Positions 6,901-17,368 are shown, counted from the stretch's first letter. The stretch is 64,000 nt of DNA from a virus (IMGVR_UViG_3300025732_000002:1-64000); one strand, 5' to 3'. Notes: a model not told the origin generated them from the sequence alone. A program made the numbers and translations.

Positions 6901-8658
6901 ATGCTGGGTATAGCCCCATTTGCAGCAGCGCCGTTCGCATCTCTTGCGGGCGGCGATAAAACTGTTGCGCTCACAGGAATTGCAGCTTCTGGGGCTGTAG
7001 GCAGTATTACGTCTGTAGCAGCCGACGTTGAGCCTTCCGGCGTCTACGCAGACGCCTTTGTCGGGGGAGTTGCTCCCGAGCTGTCTATCGATCTCTCTGG
7101 CGTTGAAGCCACGGGCGAGGTCGGAGACGTTTCATACTCTCAAGAAATTTCAGGCGTCGAGGCTACCGGCGAGGTTGGCAACGTTGCCATTGAACCCGCC
7201 TATGAGCTGACGGGTGTTGAGGCAACCGGCGCTGTTACCCAGACGTTCCCTGAGACTGAAGTTGCCATTACCGGGGTTGAGGCCGTTGGTGAGGTTGGGG
7301 GTGTTGAGGCCACGCAAGTACTCGACGGAGTTGAAGCCACAGGCGAGGTAGGCGACCTGGCGTTGGGCGACCGTGAGATCGAAATCTCCGGCGTTGAGGC
7401 TACGGTTGAGCAAGGCGAGATGATCGCCACCCAAGTTCTGGACGGCGTGGAGCTGACCGGCGAGGTTGGCGACCTTGGCATCGGTGACCGAGAGATTGAG
7501 CTGACCGGTGTTGAGGCCACGGGTGAAGTTGGGGACATCTCCTACGCGCAGGGTCTTCAGCCAGACGTGGTTTTTGGGCAGGTTGGTGCGGTCCTGTCTG
7601 AGATCGAGGTGGCCATCAATGGCAACGTTGCCATTGGCGCCGTCGGAGACTTGATCCCGGGCTTCCAAATTGACGGTGTTTTTGCCACAGGTGAGGCTGG
7701 CAGTGTTGCCTTGGGCGACCGTGAGATTGCTATCACGGGCGTTGTCTCTACGGGCGCCGTCGGTACGGTTGTCTACTCTCGCAGCGAGGCAATTACTGGC
7801 AACGAGGCTACTGGGTCCGTTGGCACGGTTGAGTTCTCCTACGTTGCAGATGGCCAGGTTGCGTATGGCCAGGTCGGCATTCTGGGCGTTATCCATACCG
7901 TAGCCTTGATAGAAGGCTGGGGCGCGTACGGTTGGGGTGTTGAGCCGTGGGGCGGTTCTCCTGGCGCAAGTCAGATTGATACAGCAGTTGGCAACGTTGT
8001 TGGCGGCCAGCTGCTTGGCCCGGGCGTGTCCGCCACGGGCGGTGTTGGTAGTGTTACACCGGGTGTTATTCCGTTCCCCGAGGGTGATGTTGCTTACGGG
8101 TTTGTGGGCACGGTTGGAAACATCCACGAGGTAGCCCTTTACACCGGCGACGATATTGGCTGGGGTAACGTAACTTGGGGCGGTGACACCAGCAGTTCTG
8201 GTTACTATGACGTGGCTTGGGGTGGTGCTCAGAACCACAACCCGGCTGTTGCGTATACGGCAGTTGGGACTATGGTTCCTGTGCCAGAGATACCGCTGGT
8301 TGGGGTCGAGGCAACTGGTCAAGTTGGAACGGTTAGTCCGTCCCATACGCTTGATCCGCTGACTGGTGTTGAAGCCACAGGGCAGGTGGGTACAGTTACT
8401 GCAAACATTACTGTTGGCCTAACCGGAGTACAAGCCACGGGTGAAGTTGGAACGATGGGAGTTATCCACATCAACGACTTGACCGGGGTGCAGGCGGTGG
8501 GTATAGTGGGCAATGTCTGCGTCGGCAATTGGACGATAATTGACACCACCCAGAATGCAAGCTGGGCAGTGATTCAGTCCGCACAAGCGTCCAGTTGGCA
8601 GGCTATCCAAAACAGCCAAGATGCCGAGTGGGATCTTGTTGTGACAGAGAAGTGTTGA
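6901..8658 (+). CDS. Tandem-repeat adhesin/fibre protein (585 aa)
   Basis: After a short leader, nearly the whole protein is built of about 20 imperfect repeats of the type LTGVEATGEVGDV, each about 13-25 residues long and alternating Gly/Val-rich strands, as expected for a beta-solenoid or fibrous shaft. Three GWGxxxWG segments occur in the middle (near residues 340-350, 418-425 and 440). Two copies of the dispersed 14-bp palindrome lie inside it. Such repeats are prone to recombination and length variation, which would suit a host-range determinant. Function is inferred from repeats and location. Confidence 0.75.
   Translation: MLGIAPFAAAPFASLAGGDKTVALTGIAASGAVGSITSVAADVEPSGVYADAFVGGVAPELSIDLSGVEATGEVGDVSYSQEISGVEATGEVGNVAIEPAYELTGVEATGAVTQTFPETEVAITGVEAVGEVGGVEATQVLDGVEATGEVGDLALGDREIEISGVEATVEQGEMIATQVLDGVELTGEVGDLGIGDREIELTGVEATGEVGDISYAQGLQPDVVFGQVGAVLSEIEVAINGNVAIGAVGDLIPGFQIDGVFATGEAGSVALGDREIAITGVVSTGAVGTVVYSRSEAITGNEATGSVGTVEFSYVADGQVAYGQVGILGVIHTVALIEGWGAYGWGVEPWGGSPGASQIDTAVGNVVGGQLLGPGVSATGGVGSVTPGVIPFPEGDVAYGFVGTVGNIHEVALYTGDDIGWGNVTWGGDTSSSGYYDVAWGGAQNHNPAVAYTAVGTMVPVPEIPLVGVEATGQVGTVSPSHTLDPLTGVEATGQVGTVTANITVGLTGVQATGEVGTMGVIHINDLTGVQAVGIVGNVCVGNWTIIDTTQNASWAVIQSAQASSWQAIQNSQDAEWDLVVTEKC
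7176..7189. repeat. Palindrome copy 1 (TGGCAACGTTGCCA)
   Basis: Inside the repeat adhesin, read as GNVA. Confidence 0.8.
7620..7633. repeat. Palindrome copy 2
   Basis: Inside the repeat adhesin, read as NGNVAIG; flanked by A and T, giving a 16-bp palindrome. Confidence 0.8.
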
Positions 8659-8667
8659 GGATAAACG

Positions 8668-10269
8668 ATGGCTTTAGTTCTAAAAGACCGGGTCCAAGAA
8701 ACGACCACGACAACGGGTACAAGCGACTTTACCCTTGGCGGAGCTGTCCTCTCCTACCAGGCTTTTTCTGCCATTGGCAACACCAACACCACCTACTACA
8801 CTGCGTTTGACCCCAATGCTGGGGATTGGGAAGTAGGTATTGGTACGTATTCCACGACCGGTCCGACCCTGACCCGTGACACGATTCTGGCTTCCAGCGC
8901 AGGCGGCGCCAAGGTTTCGTTTGGTGCTGGGCAGAAGAACGTATTCTCCACGTACCCAGCTGAGCGCTCGGTTAATCTGAACTCTGCTGGCACGTACATC
9001 ACCCCGTCTGCGTTTGACACAGTGACGGCCAACACGGCCACATTGACTGCGGGCACTATCAGCACAACGCCGTCCAACAGCACGGACATTGTTAACAAAC
9101 AGTATGTTGACACAACGGCGGCAGCATCTTTGCACTACCACTCCCCGGTCTATGTGGAGTCGCCAAACACGGCGGGCAACCTAAATGCCACGTATAACCA
9201 GCCGGGCGGTCCCGGTGTAGGTGTTGGGGCTACGCTGACCAACGCGGGAACAAAAGCGGCGCTGACTATCGACGGCATCCTGATGACCATCGGTAAGCGG
9301 GTCTTGATCTACAACCAGACAAACGGTTTCGAGAACGGTGTGTACACGGTTACCACCGTCGGAACGCCTGATCCGGGTGGCACAAACTGGGTGTTGACCA
9401 GAGCAACAGATGCGGATACGTACGCGCCCAGCAGCCCTAACTCTTTGGGGCAGGGCGATGCGTTCTTTGTGACGAACGGAAATACCGGCGCTGGTGAGAC
9501 GTACGTTTGCAACACGGTGGGTACGATCACGTTCGGAACCACATCAATTGACTTTGTTCAAATCTCCAGCGCTCAGGTGTACAGCGCGGGCACTGGCCTG
9601 AGTCTCAGCCCGGCTACTACGTTCAATATCGCCAATACCGGCGTGACGGCCACAACGTACGGCGGCGCATCTCAGATCCCAACTATTACGGTCAACGCGC
9701 AAGGTCAGATTACCAGCGCATCTGATACCACGGTGTCGGTTGACTTGGCCACACAGGTCACGGGCAATTTGCCGGTTACCAACCTTAACAGTGGTACGAG
9801 CGCATCGGCGTCTACTTTCTGGCGCGGTGACGGTACATGGGCTGCGGGTGTTTCTGGTCCTACAGGTCCGACTGGCCCGACGGGTCCCACCGGTCCGGCA
9901 GGGGCTCCTGGCCCCACTGGCCCCACTGGTGCTCCTGGTCCCACTGGCCCAACAGGTCCGACTGGCCCCACGGGCCCAACAGGTCCGACCGGGCCTGCTG
10001 GTTCTACTATCCGCACGGTAACGGACTTTACTGCCACCGCAGGGCAAACCACATTTACGGTTTCTTATACGGTGGGGTATCTGGACGTGTTCCGCAACGG
10101 CGTGAAGCTGGCATCGGCGGATGTGACGGCAACAAACGGGACAACGTTTACGATCCCTGCATGTACCTCTGGCGATGTTGTCCAGGCGGTTGCATATCAA
10201 GCATTGGGCATAGCAAACACAGTAACCCCCGGCAAGAGCATTGCGCTGGCAATGATCTTTGGCTATTAA
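8668..10269 (+). CDS. Tail fibre with collagen-like GPT repeats (533 aa)
   Basis: Residues about 1-390 resemble the N-terminal attachment part of phage fibres ([20 protein letters not shown], then [11 protein letters not shown]). A Gly-X-Y run of about 18 triplets, mostly GPT with some GPA and GAP, follows around residues 394-448 and would form a trimeric collagen-like stalk. The C-terminal 85 residues ([19 protein letters not shown]) form a small beta tip. The segment just before the collagen run is nearly repeated in the gene at 13606. Confidence 0.85.
   Translation: MALVLKDRVQETTTTTGTSDFTLGGAVLSYQAFSAIGNTNTTYYTAFDPNAGDWEVGIGTYSTTGPTLTRDTILASSAGGAKVSFGAGQKNVFSTYPAERSVNLNSAGTYITPSAFDTVTANTATLTAGTISTTPSNSTDIVNKQYVDTTAAASLHYHSPVYVESPNTAGNLNATYNQPGGPGVGVGATLTNAGTKAALTIDGILMTIGKRVLIYNQTNGFENGVYTVTTVGTPDPGGTNWVLTRATDADTYAPSSPNSLGQGDAFFVTNGNTGAGETYVCNTVGTITFGTTSIDFVQISSAQVYSAGTGLSLSPATTFNIANTGVTATTYGGASQIPTITVNAQGQITSASDTTVSVDLATQVTGNLPVTNLNSGTSASASTFWRGDGTWAAGVSGPTGPTGPTGPTGPAGAPGPTGPTGAPGPTGPTGPTGPTGPTGPTGPAGSTIRTVTDFTATAGQTTFTVSYTVGYLDVFRNGVKLASADVTATNGTTFTIPACTSGDVVQAVAYQALGIANTVTPGKSIALAMIFGY
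9763..9791 (+). repeat. Fibre exchange block (second copy at 13687-13715)
   Basis: Twenty-nine identical bases, encoding [10 protein letters not shown], followed by similar codons up to the collagen-like runs, occur in the two fibre genes at 8668 and 13606. Confidence 0.7.
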
Positions 10270-10281
10270 AGCGAGACACAC

Positions 10282-10674
10282 ATGGCAAACCCAAATATTG
10301 TCAACGTATCGGCCATTTACGGCACAACGACATACTTCACGCCTAGCGGCACAACTGCTGTTGTGTTGCTGCCAAACGCCGCGTCTTCAGGCAAGGTGTT
10401 CAAGATCAACCAGATCGTGGCAGCCAACGTCACGGGAACCGCTTGCAACGCAACAGTTGCCATCTATACCAACGGCGCGGTAGCTCAAGGATCAGCCCCG
10501 GCAGGCGGGACGTCGTACCCAGTCCTGTACCAAGTTTCCGTTCCTGGCAATGCGTCGATGGTTTGCGTGGACAAGTCGACGGCCATCTATCTGATGGAGG
10601 GGACTTCCATAACCGTTACGTCGGCAGTGGGTTCGTCGTTGACGTTTAGCATCTCCTACGAGGACATTTCCTAA
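10282..10674 (+). CDS. Small fibre-associated beta protein (130 aa)
   Basis: It starts 12 bases after the collagen-like fibre gene, and its stop overlaps the start of the LamG protein (TAATG). It is a Ser/Thr/Ala/Val-rich beta protein with no coiled coil. Its size and place suggest a fibre tip or connector between two fibre subunits. No family recognised. Confidence 0.65.
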   Translation: MANPNIVNVSAIYGTTTYFTPSGTTAVVLLPNAASSGKVFKINQIVAANVTGTACNATVAIYTNGAVAQGSAPAGGTSYPVLYQVSVPGNASMVCVDKSTAIYLMEGTSITVTSAVGSSLTFSISYEDIS

Positions 10675-13379
10675 TGACGGCATATCTTGGTCGAGTGGTG
10701 CGCGCCGTTCTTCCAACGGTGTCCGCTTCAAGTGCTGGCGGGTTCTGGAACCCCGTCATGGCGCAGTATTACCAGCAGGCGGGAACTTGGCCATCTGGAT
10801 CTGGCGCGGACCCGTATTTTCAAAATAACACGTTGCTGCTAAGTGGCGACGGAACCAACGGCGCCCAGAACAACACATTCCTGGACAGCAGCACCAACAA
10901 CTTTACGGTTACCCGTAACGGCAACACGACGCAGGGATCGTTCAGCCCATACGTTGGCCCGGGTAACTGGAGCAATTATTTTGATGGTTCTGGTGATTAT
11001 CTGACTGTTGCATCTATTGGAACAATTACAGGCGATTTTACGTATGAGTGCTGGATATACCCAACAAGCACCGCAGCATTGTTTCTTCCAGCTCAATTTG
11101 GAAGTGAAACAACAGGACGTTTTTATGCGGCAATAAACACGTCTCGTACAATTAACCTTGAATATTTTGGCGTTGGTACTATTACGTTGTCCAACGCCAC
11201 AGTAACAGCCAATACATGGAACCATTTCGCCATAACGCGATCTGGATCAACCATGTACGGCTTTATTAACGGTGCGTTGGCCGGAAGTACAACTTCTATC
11301 ACCGGCACGATAGGCAATGCCGGATCAACATTTATAGGGGCATCTAGTGCCGGAACTGCACCAATTACTGGTTTTATTTCAAACTTCCGTGTAATTGCAG
11401 GAACCGCACTTTACACAGCTGCATTTACGCCGCCAACAACCCCGCTTCTCGCGACAACACAAACAAGGCTGCTGACCTGCAACAACAACGGCTTTATTGA
11501 TCAAGGCGCCGGAAACTATACTATCACCCGCAACGGTGATACATCGGTCTCCAAGTTCTCCCCGTTTACGCTCTATCAAACGGTTCCGGCAAGCTATTCC
11601 GGATACTTTGATGGTACAGGTGATTATTTGAGCTTGTCAACAGCCACCGCATTTGGTGTTGGAACGGGGGACTTTACTATTGAGTACTGGGCTTTCTACA
11701 AAACCTTTGCAAGCTCACCAATTGGTTTTGATACTCGATCAACCAGCGGAGACATCACGCCGTCTGACTATGTGACAACGGGCGGCAACTTGGTGTTTTA
11801 CTACAACAGTGCAAACCTGCTGACATCAACCAACGCGGCCGTGTTAGGCAGGTGGAATCATATTGCGTGGGTTCGCTCTGGAACTACACTGACCTCGTAT
11901 ATTAACGGGGTAGCGAGCGGCTCAGTTACTTCTTCTGCCAACTTTGGAACAACGCAGCCGCTTAGAATTGCCGGGAACATTACTGCGGCAAACTTTCTTA
12001 ACGGAAGCATATCCAATTTCCGTTTTGTCAAAGGCACGGCAGTCTATACCACAGGCTTTACACCGCCAATTGCGCCTTTGACTGCAATATCAGGGACTTC
12101 GTTGCTTACCTGTCAATCAACCACGTTTATTGACAACAGCACAAACGCGTTCACCATCACGGCGAACGGCAACGCAACACCCCGACGCGCAAACCCGTTC
12201 ACCGACACGGTAACTGGCCCCACGCCATATTCAACGACCACCTACGGCGGGTCTGCATACTTTGATGGCACGGGGGATTATCTAGTAGGCCCTGCTTCAA
12301 ATACCAATCTATACCCAGGCGCAGGTGATTTTACAATTGAATTTTGGAACTATCTGCCGGCAAACCCAACGACAGGATATTACACGGTGTTTGGCTATGG
12401 TTCTGCCACGCCAAATTTGTTGTTTTTTTATACAGCAGCAACATCGAAGATAGAAATTTTTAATAACGCAACTGTAAAATTAAATCCATCTTGGCCTGCC
12501 GCCGGGCAATGGAATCATTTTGCATTGGTTCGTAGTGGCACAACATTGTCTCTTTATATCAATGGGGCTTTTTCTCAATCAACAACAGAGTCATCTAACT
12601 TTGTGGGAACTTTATACATTGGCGCTGACTTCAATGCCACAAGAAATTTGGTTGGGTATATTGCCAATTTCCGTCTAGTCAAGGGCACGGCAGTCTACAC
12701 CGGCCCCTTCGTGCCACCCGCCGCCCCTGTAACCGCAATTACCAATACTCAGTTGTTGGTCAACGCAACCAACGCGGGCATCTTTGACAACACGACGATC
12801 AACGACTTGGAGACGGTTGGAAACGCGCAGGTCAGCACCAGCATCGTCAAGTACGGCACGGGGTCTGTCTATTTGGACGGCACGGGTGACTGGCTTGTTT
12901 TGCCAAAGACCAGCACGTTCTCGATTCCGGCAGCCAGCAACTTCACGGTTGAGACTTGGCTGTATCTGGCTGTCGCGCAGAACAGTTCTGTTTACAAAAT
13001 GATTGTCAGCGATGATGCGTCAACATCGTCAAAGTACGTGTCGCTAACCTCTTCAGGCCTTGAGGTTCAGTTGGGTGGATCGGCTTCAACGGCGGCACTG
13101 GCAACGTATGCGTTCAGCATCAACACTTGGTACCACCTGGCGGTTGTGCGTAACAGCAACACAATTGCAATCTATGTAAACGGTACCGCACTGACTGTCA
13201 CGCAAAGCAGCCAGGCCAACTCGTTTCTTGACCAAGGCTCGTTTATATACGTTGGTCGGTACGGCGGCACAAACACGTACGCGTGGAACGGTTACCTTGA
13301 TGACCTGCGCATCACTAAAGGCGTGGCCCGATATACCGCCAACTTCACGCCGCCGGGCGGCGCTTTCCCGACTTTCTGA
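10674..13379 (+). CDS. Four-domain LamG/concanavalin-like adhesin (901 aa)
   Basis: Four tandem jelly-roll domains of about 175-215 residues begin with YFDGSGDYL, YFDGTGDYL, YFDGTGDYL and YLDGTGDWL. Each continues with DFTxExW, WNHFAxxRSG or WYHLAVVRNS, YINGxxxG and a closing FRxxKGTAxYTxxFTPP signature. This is the LamG-like (LamG_3 type) carbohydrate-binding fold. The likely role is binding surface glycans. Four repeats at DNA level also give room for domain loss or gain. The third repeat is richer in A+T than the others. Confidence 0.85.
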   Translation: MTAYLGRVVRAVLPTVSASSAGGFWNPVMAQYYQQAGTWPSGSGADPYFQNNTLLLSGDGTNGAQNNTFLDSSTNNFTVTRNGNTTQGSFSPYVGPGNWSNYFDGSGDYLTVASIGTITGDFTYECWIYPTSTAALFLPAQFGSETTGRFYAAINTSRTINLEYFGVGTITLSNATVTANTWNHFAITRSGSTMYGFINGALAGSTTSITGTIGNAGSTFIGASSAGTAPITGFISNFRVIAGTALYTAAFTPPTTPLLATTQTRLLTCNNNGFIDQGAGNYTITRNGDTSVSKFSPFTLYQTVPASYSGYFDGTGDYLSLSTATAFGVGTGDFTIEYWAFYKTFASSPIGFDTRSTSGDITPSDYVTTGGNLVFYYNSANLLTSTNAAVLGRWNHIAWVRSGTTLTSYINGVASGSVTSSANFGTTQPLRIAGNITAANFLNGSISNFRFVKGTAVYTTGFTPPIAPLTAISGTSLLTCQSTTFIDNSTNAFTITANGNATPRRANPFTDTVTGPTPYSTTTYGGSAYFDGTGDYLVGPASNTNLYPGAGDFTIEFWNYLPANPTTGYYTVFGYGSATPNLLFFYTAATSKIEIFNNATVKLNPSWPAAGQWNHFALVRSGTTLSLYINGAFSQSTTESSNFVGTLYIGADFNATRNLVGYIANFRLVKGTAVYTGPFVPPAAPVTAITNTQLLVNATNAGIFDNTTINDLETVGNAQVSTSIVKYGTGSVYLDGTGDWLVLPKTSTFSIPAASNFTVETWLYLAVAQNSSVYKMIVSDDASTSSKYVSLTSSGLEVQLGGSASTAALATYAFSINTWYHLAVVRNSNTIAIYVNGTALTVTQSSQANSFLDQGSFIYVGRYGGTNTYAWNGYLDDLRITKGVARYTANFTPPGGAFPTF

Positions 13380-13387
13380 GGTAGACC

Positions 13388-13609
13388 ATGCTAGTAGCTG
13401 AAGTAATTGACGGAGTTGTGACCAAGGTGGCCGATTGCCGGGAGCTGTGCGAGTGGTATCCCCCAACGGACGAGCAGCTGCGTGACCGCAATTTGGTTCG
13501 CGTAAACCTGTTCCGAGAGTATGATAGCGAGACGCAGCGCCTTGTGCCCTGCGATCCCGTGCTGGAGGGTGACTGGGTGTACATGGTCGCCGTGGAGGAC
13601 ATTGAATGA
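13388..13609 (+). CDS. Small protein between fibre genes (73 aa)
   Basis: The gene overlaps the next fibre by four bases (ATGA). The product is acidic and contains [20 protein letters not shown], a pattern resembling small tail-fibre assembly or cap proteins, but I cannot assign it. The Cys residues could bind metal. Confidence 0.65.
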   Translation: MLVAEVIDGVVTKVADCRELCEWYPPTDEQLRDRNLVRVNLFREYDSETQRLVPCDPVLEGDWVYMVAVEDIE

Positions 13610-15444
13610 CAAACGCTACAAACCTGGCAACCACCGGAGCTTTGGTCAACAGTTCAGGCCAGGTTCCTTTGGCGACGGGCGTTGCAGGCAATTTGCCGGT
13701 TACCAACCTTAACAGCGGTACGGGCGCTTCGTCCACTACGTTCTGGCGTGGTGATGGGACTTGGGCTACTGGCGTATCCGGCCCGACCGGACCAACGGGA
13801 CCTACCGGCCCCACGGGTCTTGGCTACACCGCCATGACATCGACGTCATCGGTGGCTATTGCCACGGGCTCCAAGACGTTTACAACCGATTTGGCATCTA
13901 CGGCTACGGCATTTGCCGTTGGTCAGTACATCCGTATTTTCAGTACGGCATCGGTTTCCAACTACATGGAAGGCAACATCACGGCGTTTAGCAGCACCAC
14001 GCTGACTGTGAACGTGACGCTGACTGGCGGTTCCGGTACGTTTGCTTCGTGGGCCATTACTTCTACAGGAGCGCAAGGCGCTACTGGACCTACCGGGCCT
14101 ACCGGGCCTACTGGTCCTACGGGTGCCACCGGCCCCACGGGTTCTCCTGGACCTACAGGCCCCACGGGGCCTACCGGCGGCCCTGGTCCCACGGGACCTA
14201 CCGGCCCCACTGGCCCAACAGGACCATCCGGCGCGTCTATTTTAGGCACAACCAATACTTGGACGGGCCTAAATTATTTTCAGTCTAACCTTGGGCCAAC
14301 CTCTGGAAGTTTGAGCAACCCTCCGTTGCAGGCCTATTCCACAGGAAATAATTCGGCATTTATGTCGTTCCACAAAGGTGGGTACTATGCCATCAACATG
14401 GGTCTGGATTCGGACAACGTGTTTAGGATTGGCGGATGGTCAGCCAGTGCAAACCGCCTTCAGATGGATATGTCTGGCAACTTAACCATGGCCGGAGTTG
14501 TTACCTCTAGCGGTAACACCGGTTTCCGTAATGATGTTTACTACGTAAGCACAAGAAACCCAATTTGGTGTTTTGGTAACGCAACTGCGTATGGTCTGAG
14601 TTATTTTCAGGGAAGTTCGGGACTTGCAGGCATAGATACTATTGGGCTTCATCCAAACGGCACTGCAACAGGAAGTGGATCAGTTCTTGCTGTTACGAGT
14701 GCTTATACCCAGTCTTTGGGCAGTTTGAGAGCACCTCTTTTCTACGACAGCGACAACACCGGATATTACGTAGACCCGGCAAGTGGTTCTAATCTTAACG
14801 GTACGCTGACAAATAATGGCGGCGCTTCCATGACGGGTGGTTGGAACCGCAATTTATATCTTGCGTCCACATTTCCAGTTATTGTATTTGGTTCCAACGG
14901 CACTAAGTTTTCTGGTATTGGGGTAGATTATTCTGTCGCCGCCTCTGGGTTTTATTTTTGGGTAAACGGGTCTAGTGCAGACATATCAGGTACTGGAACC
15001 GTAGCGTTATCCATAAATACGGGAAATTATGTACAGGCTTATGGAAGTTTTAGAGCACCCATTTTCTACGACAGTGATAACACCGGGTACTATGTTGATC
15101 CAAATAGCACCTCATATGTTTACTATCTCCAGTCCGCAACTTCTGTGCGGTCTGATTCTGACGAGCGCGTCAAAGACAACATTGAACCAATCCGCAACGC
15201 GCTGGAAAAGGTTAAGCAACTTGCCGGTTGTACCTACACCCGCACGGACCTGGAAGATAAAACCAAACGCCACATGGGTATGTTGGCGCAAGATGTTTTG
15301 CCAATCGTTCCAGAGGTTGTCGGCGGTAGCGAGGAAACTCGGTACAGTATTGCCTACGGTGAAATGTCGGCGCTGTTGGTTGAGGCCATCAAGGAAATTG
15401 ATGAGCGGTTGACTGCGCTGGAAGCAAAAGTAAATAAGGAGTAA
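13606..15444 (+). CDS. Collagen-like tail fibre with Peptidase_S74 chaperone (612 aa)
   Basis: A short N-terminal part is followed by GPTGPTGPT triplets at about residues 58-71, a small beta domain, and a second longer collagen-like run at about 155-206. A beta shaft with two [13 protein letters not shown] motifs follows. The C-terminal ~95 residues ([55 protein letters not shown]) are the Peptidase_S74 intramolecular chaperone, which trimerises and self-cleaves in related fibres and endosialidases, just before the Ser of the SDxRxK motif. It is probably a receptor-binding fibre. Confidence 0.9.
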   Translation: MTNATNLATTGALVNSSGQVPLATGVAGNLPVTNLNSGTGASSTTFWRGDGTWATGVSGPTGPTGPTGPTGLGYTAMTSTSSVAIATGSKTFTTDLASTATAFAVGQYIRIFSTASVSNYMEGNITAFSSTTLTVNVTLTGGSGTFASWAITSTGAQGATGPTGPTGPTGPTGATGPTGSPGPTGPTGPTGGPGPTGPTGPTGPTGPSGASILGTTNTWTGLNYFQSNLGPTSGSLSNPPLQAYSTGNNSAFMSFHKGGYYAINMGLDSDNVFRIGGWSASANRLQMDMSGNLTMAGVVTSSGNTGFRNDVYYVSTRNPIWCFGNATAYGLSYFQGSSGLAGIDTIGLHPNGTATGSGSVLAVTSAYTQSLGSLRAPLFYDSDNTGYYVDPASGSNLNGTLTNNGGASMTGGWNRNLYLASTFPVIVFGSNGTKFSGIGVDYSVAASGFYFWVNGSSADISGTGTVALSINTGNYVQAYGSFRAPIFYDSDNTGYYVDPNSTSYVYYLQSATSVRSDSDERVKDNIEPIRNALEKVKQLAGCTYTRTDLEDKTKRHMGMLAQDVLPIVPEVVGGSEETRYSIAYGEMSALLVEAIKEIDERLTALEAKVNKE

Positions 15445-15446
15445 AA

Positions 15447-15809
15447 ATGGCTGTCACTTATACATGGGCAGTAACCGGCATGAAGGTCTTAGTCTCTGCT
15501 GGACCGCTATCAAATTATGTCGTCAACGTGCAGTGGACTAAAACAGGCACTGACGAGAATGGGAACACCGGCACTTTTGCTGGCGCAACACCGTTCCAGC
15601 CCGATCCTGCGCAGCCAGATTTCGTGCCGTTTGACCAACTGACCGAGGCCATTGTGTTGAGCTGGGTCCAACCAGTCGTCACCGGCATGTACGAAGAGCA
15701 TGTCAACGCGCAGATTGCCAAACAGATTGCGGACAAAATCGATCCGATAACAGACGTAACGCCGCCGTGGGCTCCGCCGCAACCAACCCCAACACCCCCC
15801 GCCCCATGA
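15447..15809 (+). CDS. Fibre-associated YTWAVTG-type protein (120 aa)
   Basis: The gene starts two bases after the fibre stop. It has a beta-rich core (YTWAVTGMKV, VVNVQWTKTGTDENG, GTFAGATPF) seen in many small proteins next to phage fibres. A helical part and a Pro-rich C-terminal tail follow. Its stop overlaps the oxygenase start. The role is unknown; a fibre chaperone is possible. Confidence 0.7.
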   Translation: MAVTYTWAVTGMKVLVSAGPLSNYVVNVQWTKTGTDENGNTGTFAGATPFQPDPAQPDFVPFDQLTEAIVLSWVQPVVTGMYEEHVNAQIAKQIADKIDPITDVTPPWAPPQPTPTPPAP

Positions 15810-16351
15810 GTCATCTCCCAATCTGGTACATGGGCACTGTCCCTGCCGACATCTGCGACAAGGCGGTGGAGGAGTTTTCTTCCCTGCCAAGCAAAGATGC
15901 CACCATGGGTAGCAACGGGGAGGTCCAAGACCATATCCACCGCAACACTACCGTTTACTTTGCGGACTCCAACCATTGGCTGGAGATCTACCTGAAAAAC
16001 ACCGCCTTTGAGGGCAACCAGGTCTGCAAGTGGGATTTTTACGTCTCAGACAACGAGAACATCCAGTTTGCCGAGTACGGGCCGGAGCAGCATTACAACT
16101 GGCACGTGGATGTTTTCCCCCTGTCTGGGCTGCCCCTGGACCGCAAGCTGACGGTTGTCTGTCTGCTTAATGATCCTGCCGAATTTGCTGGCGGAGAGTT
16201 CCAGATTCGGCTATATTCCGAGTACACCGCACCGCTGGTCAAGGGGTCAGTGATTGCGTTTCCATCGTTTTTGGAGCATCGTGTGGTGCCGGTTACGTCA
16301 GGAGTGCGTAAATCGGCAACAATGTGGCTGAGAGGCCCCCGTTTTCGATAA
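15806..16351 (+). CDS. 2-oxoglutarate/Fe(II) dioxygenase, prolyl-4-hydroxylase-like (181 aa)
   Basis: The ATG at 15806 overlaps the preceding stop. A double-stranded beta-helix oxygenase is indicated by H100-x-D102 (in NWHVDVF), distal H158 (in LEHRVVPV) and R168 (in GVRKSATMW), which would bind iron and 2-oxoglutarate. Such enzymes hydroxylate prolyl or other residues using oxygen and 2-oxoglutarate. It lies directly downstream of a fibre with two collagen-like Gly-Pro-Thr runs, so the fibres are plausible substrates. That link is inference; aquatic phages often carry related enzymes of unproved target. Confidence 0.85.
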   Translation: MSHLPIWYMGTVPADICDKAVEEFSSLPSKDATMGSNGEVQDHIHRNTTVYFADSNHWLEIYLKNTAFEGNQVCKWDFYVSDNENIQFAEYGPEQHYNWHVDVFPLSGLPLDRKLTVVCLLNDPAEFAGGEFQIRLYSEYTAPLVKGSVIAFPSFLEHRVVPVTSGVRKSATMWLRGPRFR

Positions 16352-16360
16352 GGACACAAC

Positions 16361-17368
16361 ATGTCTACTTACTCTCCTGATCTACGGATCGAGCTGATCG
16401 CCAACGGCGCCCAACCGGGAACCTGGGGCACAACGACCAACAACACGTTGTCGTATGTTATTGATCCTGCCATTACGGGTTTCCAGACTGTGTCCGTTAC
16501 TAGCGCCAATCAGGCGCTTACTTATGTCAGCGGGTCTACGGCAACGGCGTCAGCCAACCAGGCTGTCTACGCTTCGCTGGCATTCACGACTACAACGGCA
16601 GCCAGCTTTGCCGTGTACGCACCGCCCAACCCCAAGCAGTACATAATTTGGAACAACAGTTCTTACACGCTGACCATCTACAACAGCTCGGTCATCGGCA
16701 ACACGACTGCTGCTGGAACCGGGGTGGCTATCCCTGCTAGTAAAAAAGTTCAAGTGTTCAGCGACGGCACTAACTTCTACTCGGTTGACGCCGCAAACCT
16801 GACTGGAACCCTGGCTATTGCCAACGGCGGTACGGGTCAAACAACGCAGCAAACAGCAATCAACGCCTTGGCCGGAGCCACAACCTCCGCTCAGTTCCTG
16901 CGCGGTAACGGTACAAACGTTGTAATGTCGGCAATTCAAGTTGCGGATGTGCCCACACTAAACCAAAACACCACAGGGTCTGCCGGGTCTGTAGCAAACT
17001 CGGTTACGTTCAATTCTTCTGGTGGAGCATCTGCGGGTTCTTCGTTCAACGGATCGGCGGCTCGTACGGTGGACTACGCTACTGTTGGCGCCCCCTCTGC
17101 CACAGGTACTGGGGCTTCTGGTACGTGGTCAATCAGCATCAACGGCAACGCAGCAACGGCAACAAGCGCCACATCCGCGACTAACGCGACCAACGCGACC
17201 AACGCCACAAATGCAACCAACGCCACTAAACTAGCAACGACCAACTTTACCGTTGAGGAGTCCGGTGGTAATTTGATTTTTAAGTACGGGGCGACAACCA
17301 TTGCCTCAATGACTTCCGCTGGCGTATTCACCACGTTGAGCAACGTGATCGCTGGCGGCACACCGTAA
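16361..17368 (+). CDS. Tail fibre/shaft protein with NAT repeats (335 aa)
   Basis: Thr/Ala/Ser/Asn-rich protein beginning YSPDLRIELIANGAQPGTWG, a common start for phage fibre subunits. ANGGTGQTTQQTAINAL and RGNGTNVVM are typical fibre shaft segments. Near residues 270-290 there is an (NAT)n run, and a small beta C terminus. It is followed by the glycine-rich tip protein. Probable long-fibre component. Confidence 0.8.
   Translation: MSTYSPDLRIELIANGAQPGTWGTTTNNTLSYVIDPAITGFQTVSVTSANQALTYVSGSTATASANQAVYASLAFTTTTAASFAVYAPPNPKQYIIWNNSSYTLTIYNSSVIGNTTAAGTGVAIPASKKVQVFSDGTNFYSVDAANLTGTLAIANGGTGQTTQQTAINALAGATTSAQFLRGNGTNVVMSAIQVADVPTLNQNTTGSAGSVANSVTFNSSGGASAGSSFNGSAARTVDYATVGAPSATGTGASGTWSISINGNAATATSATSATNATNATNATNATNATKLATTNFTVEESGGNLIFKYGATTIASMTSAGVFTTLSNVIAGGTP

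Noticed and set aside
7150-8346. 398-codon open frame on the - strand
   Set aside because: It mirrors the repeat adhesin on the + strand, lacks a ribosome site and is only open because of the repeated codons.
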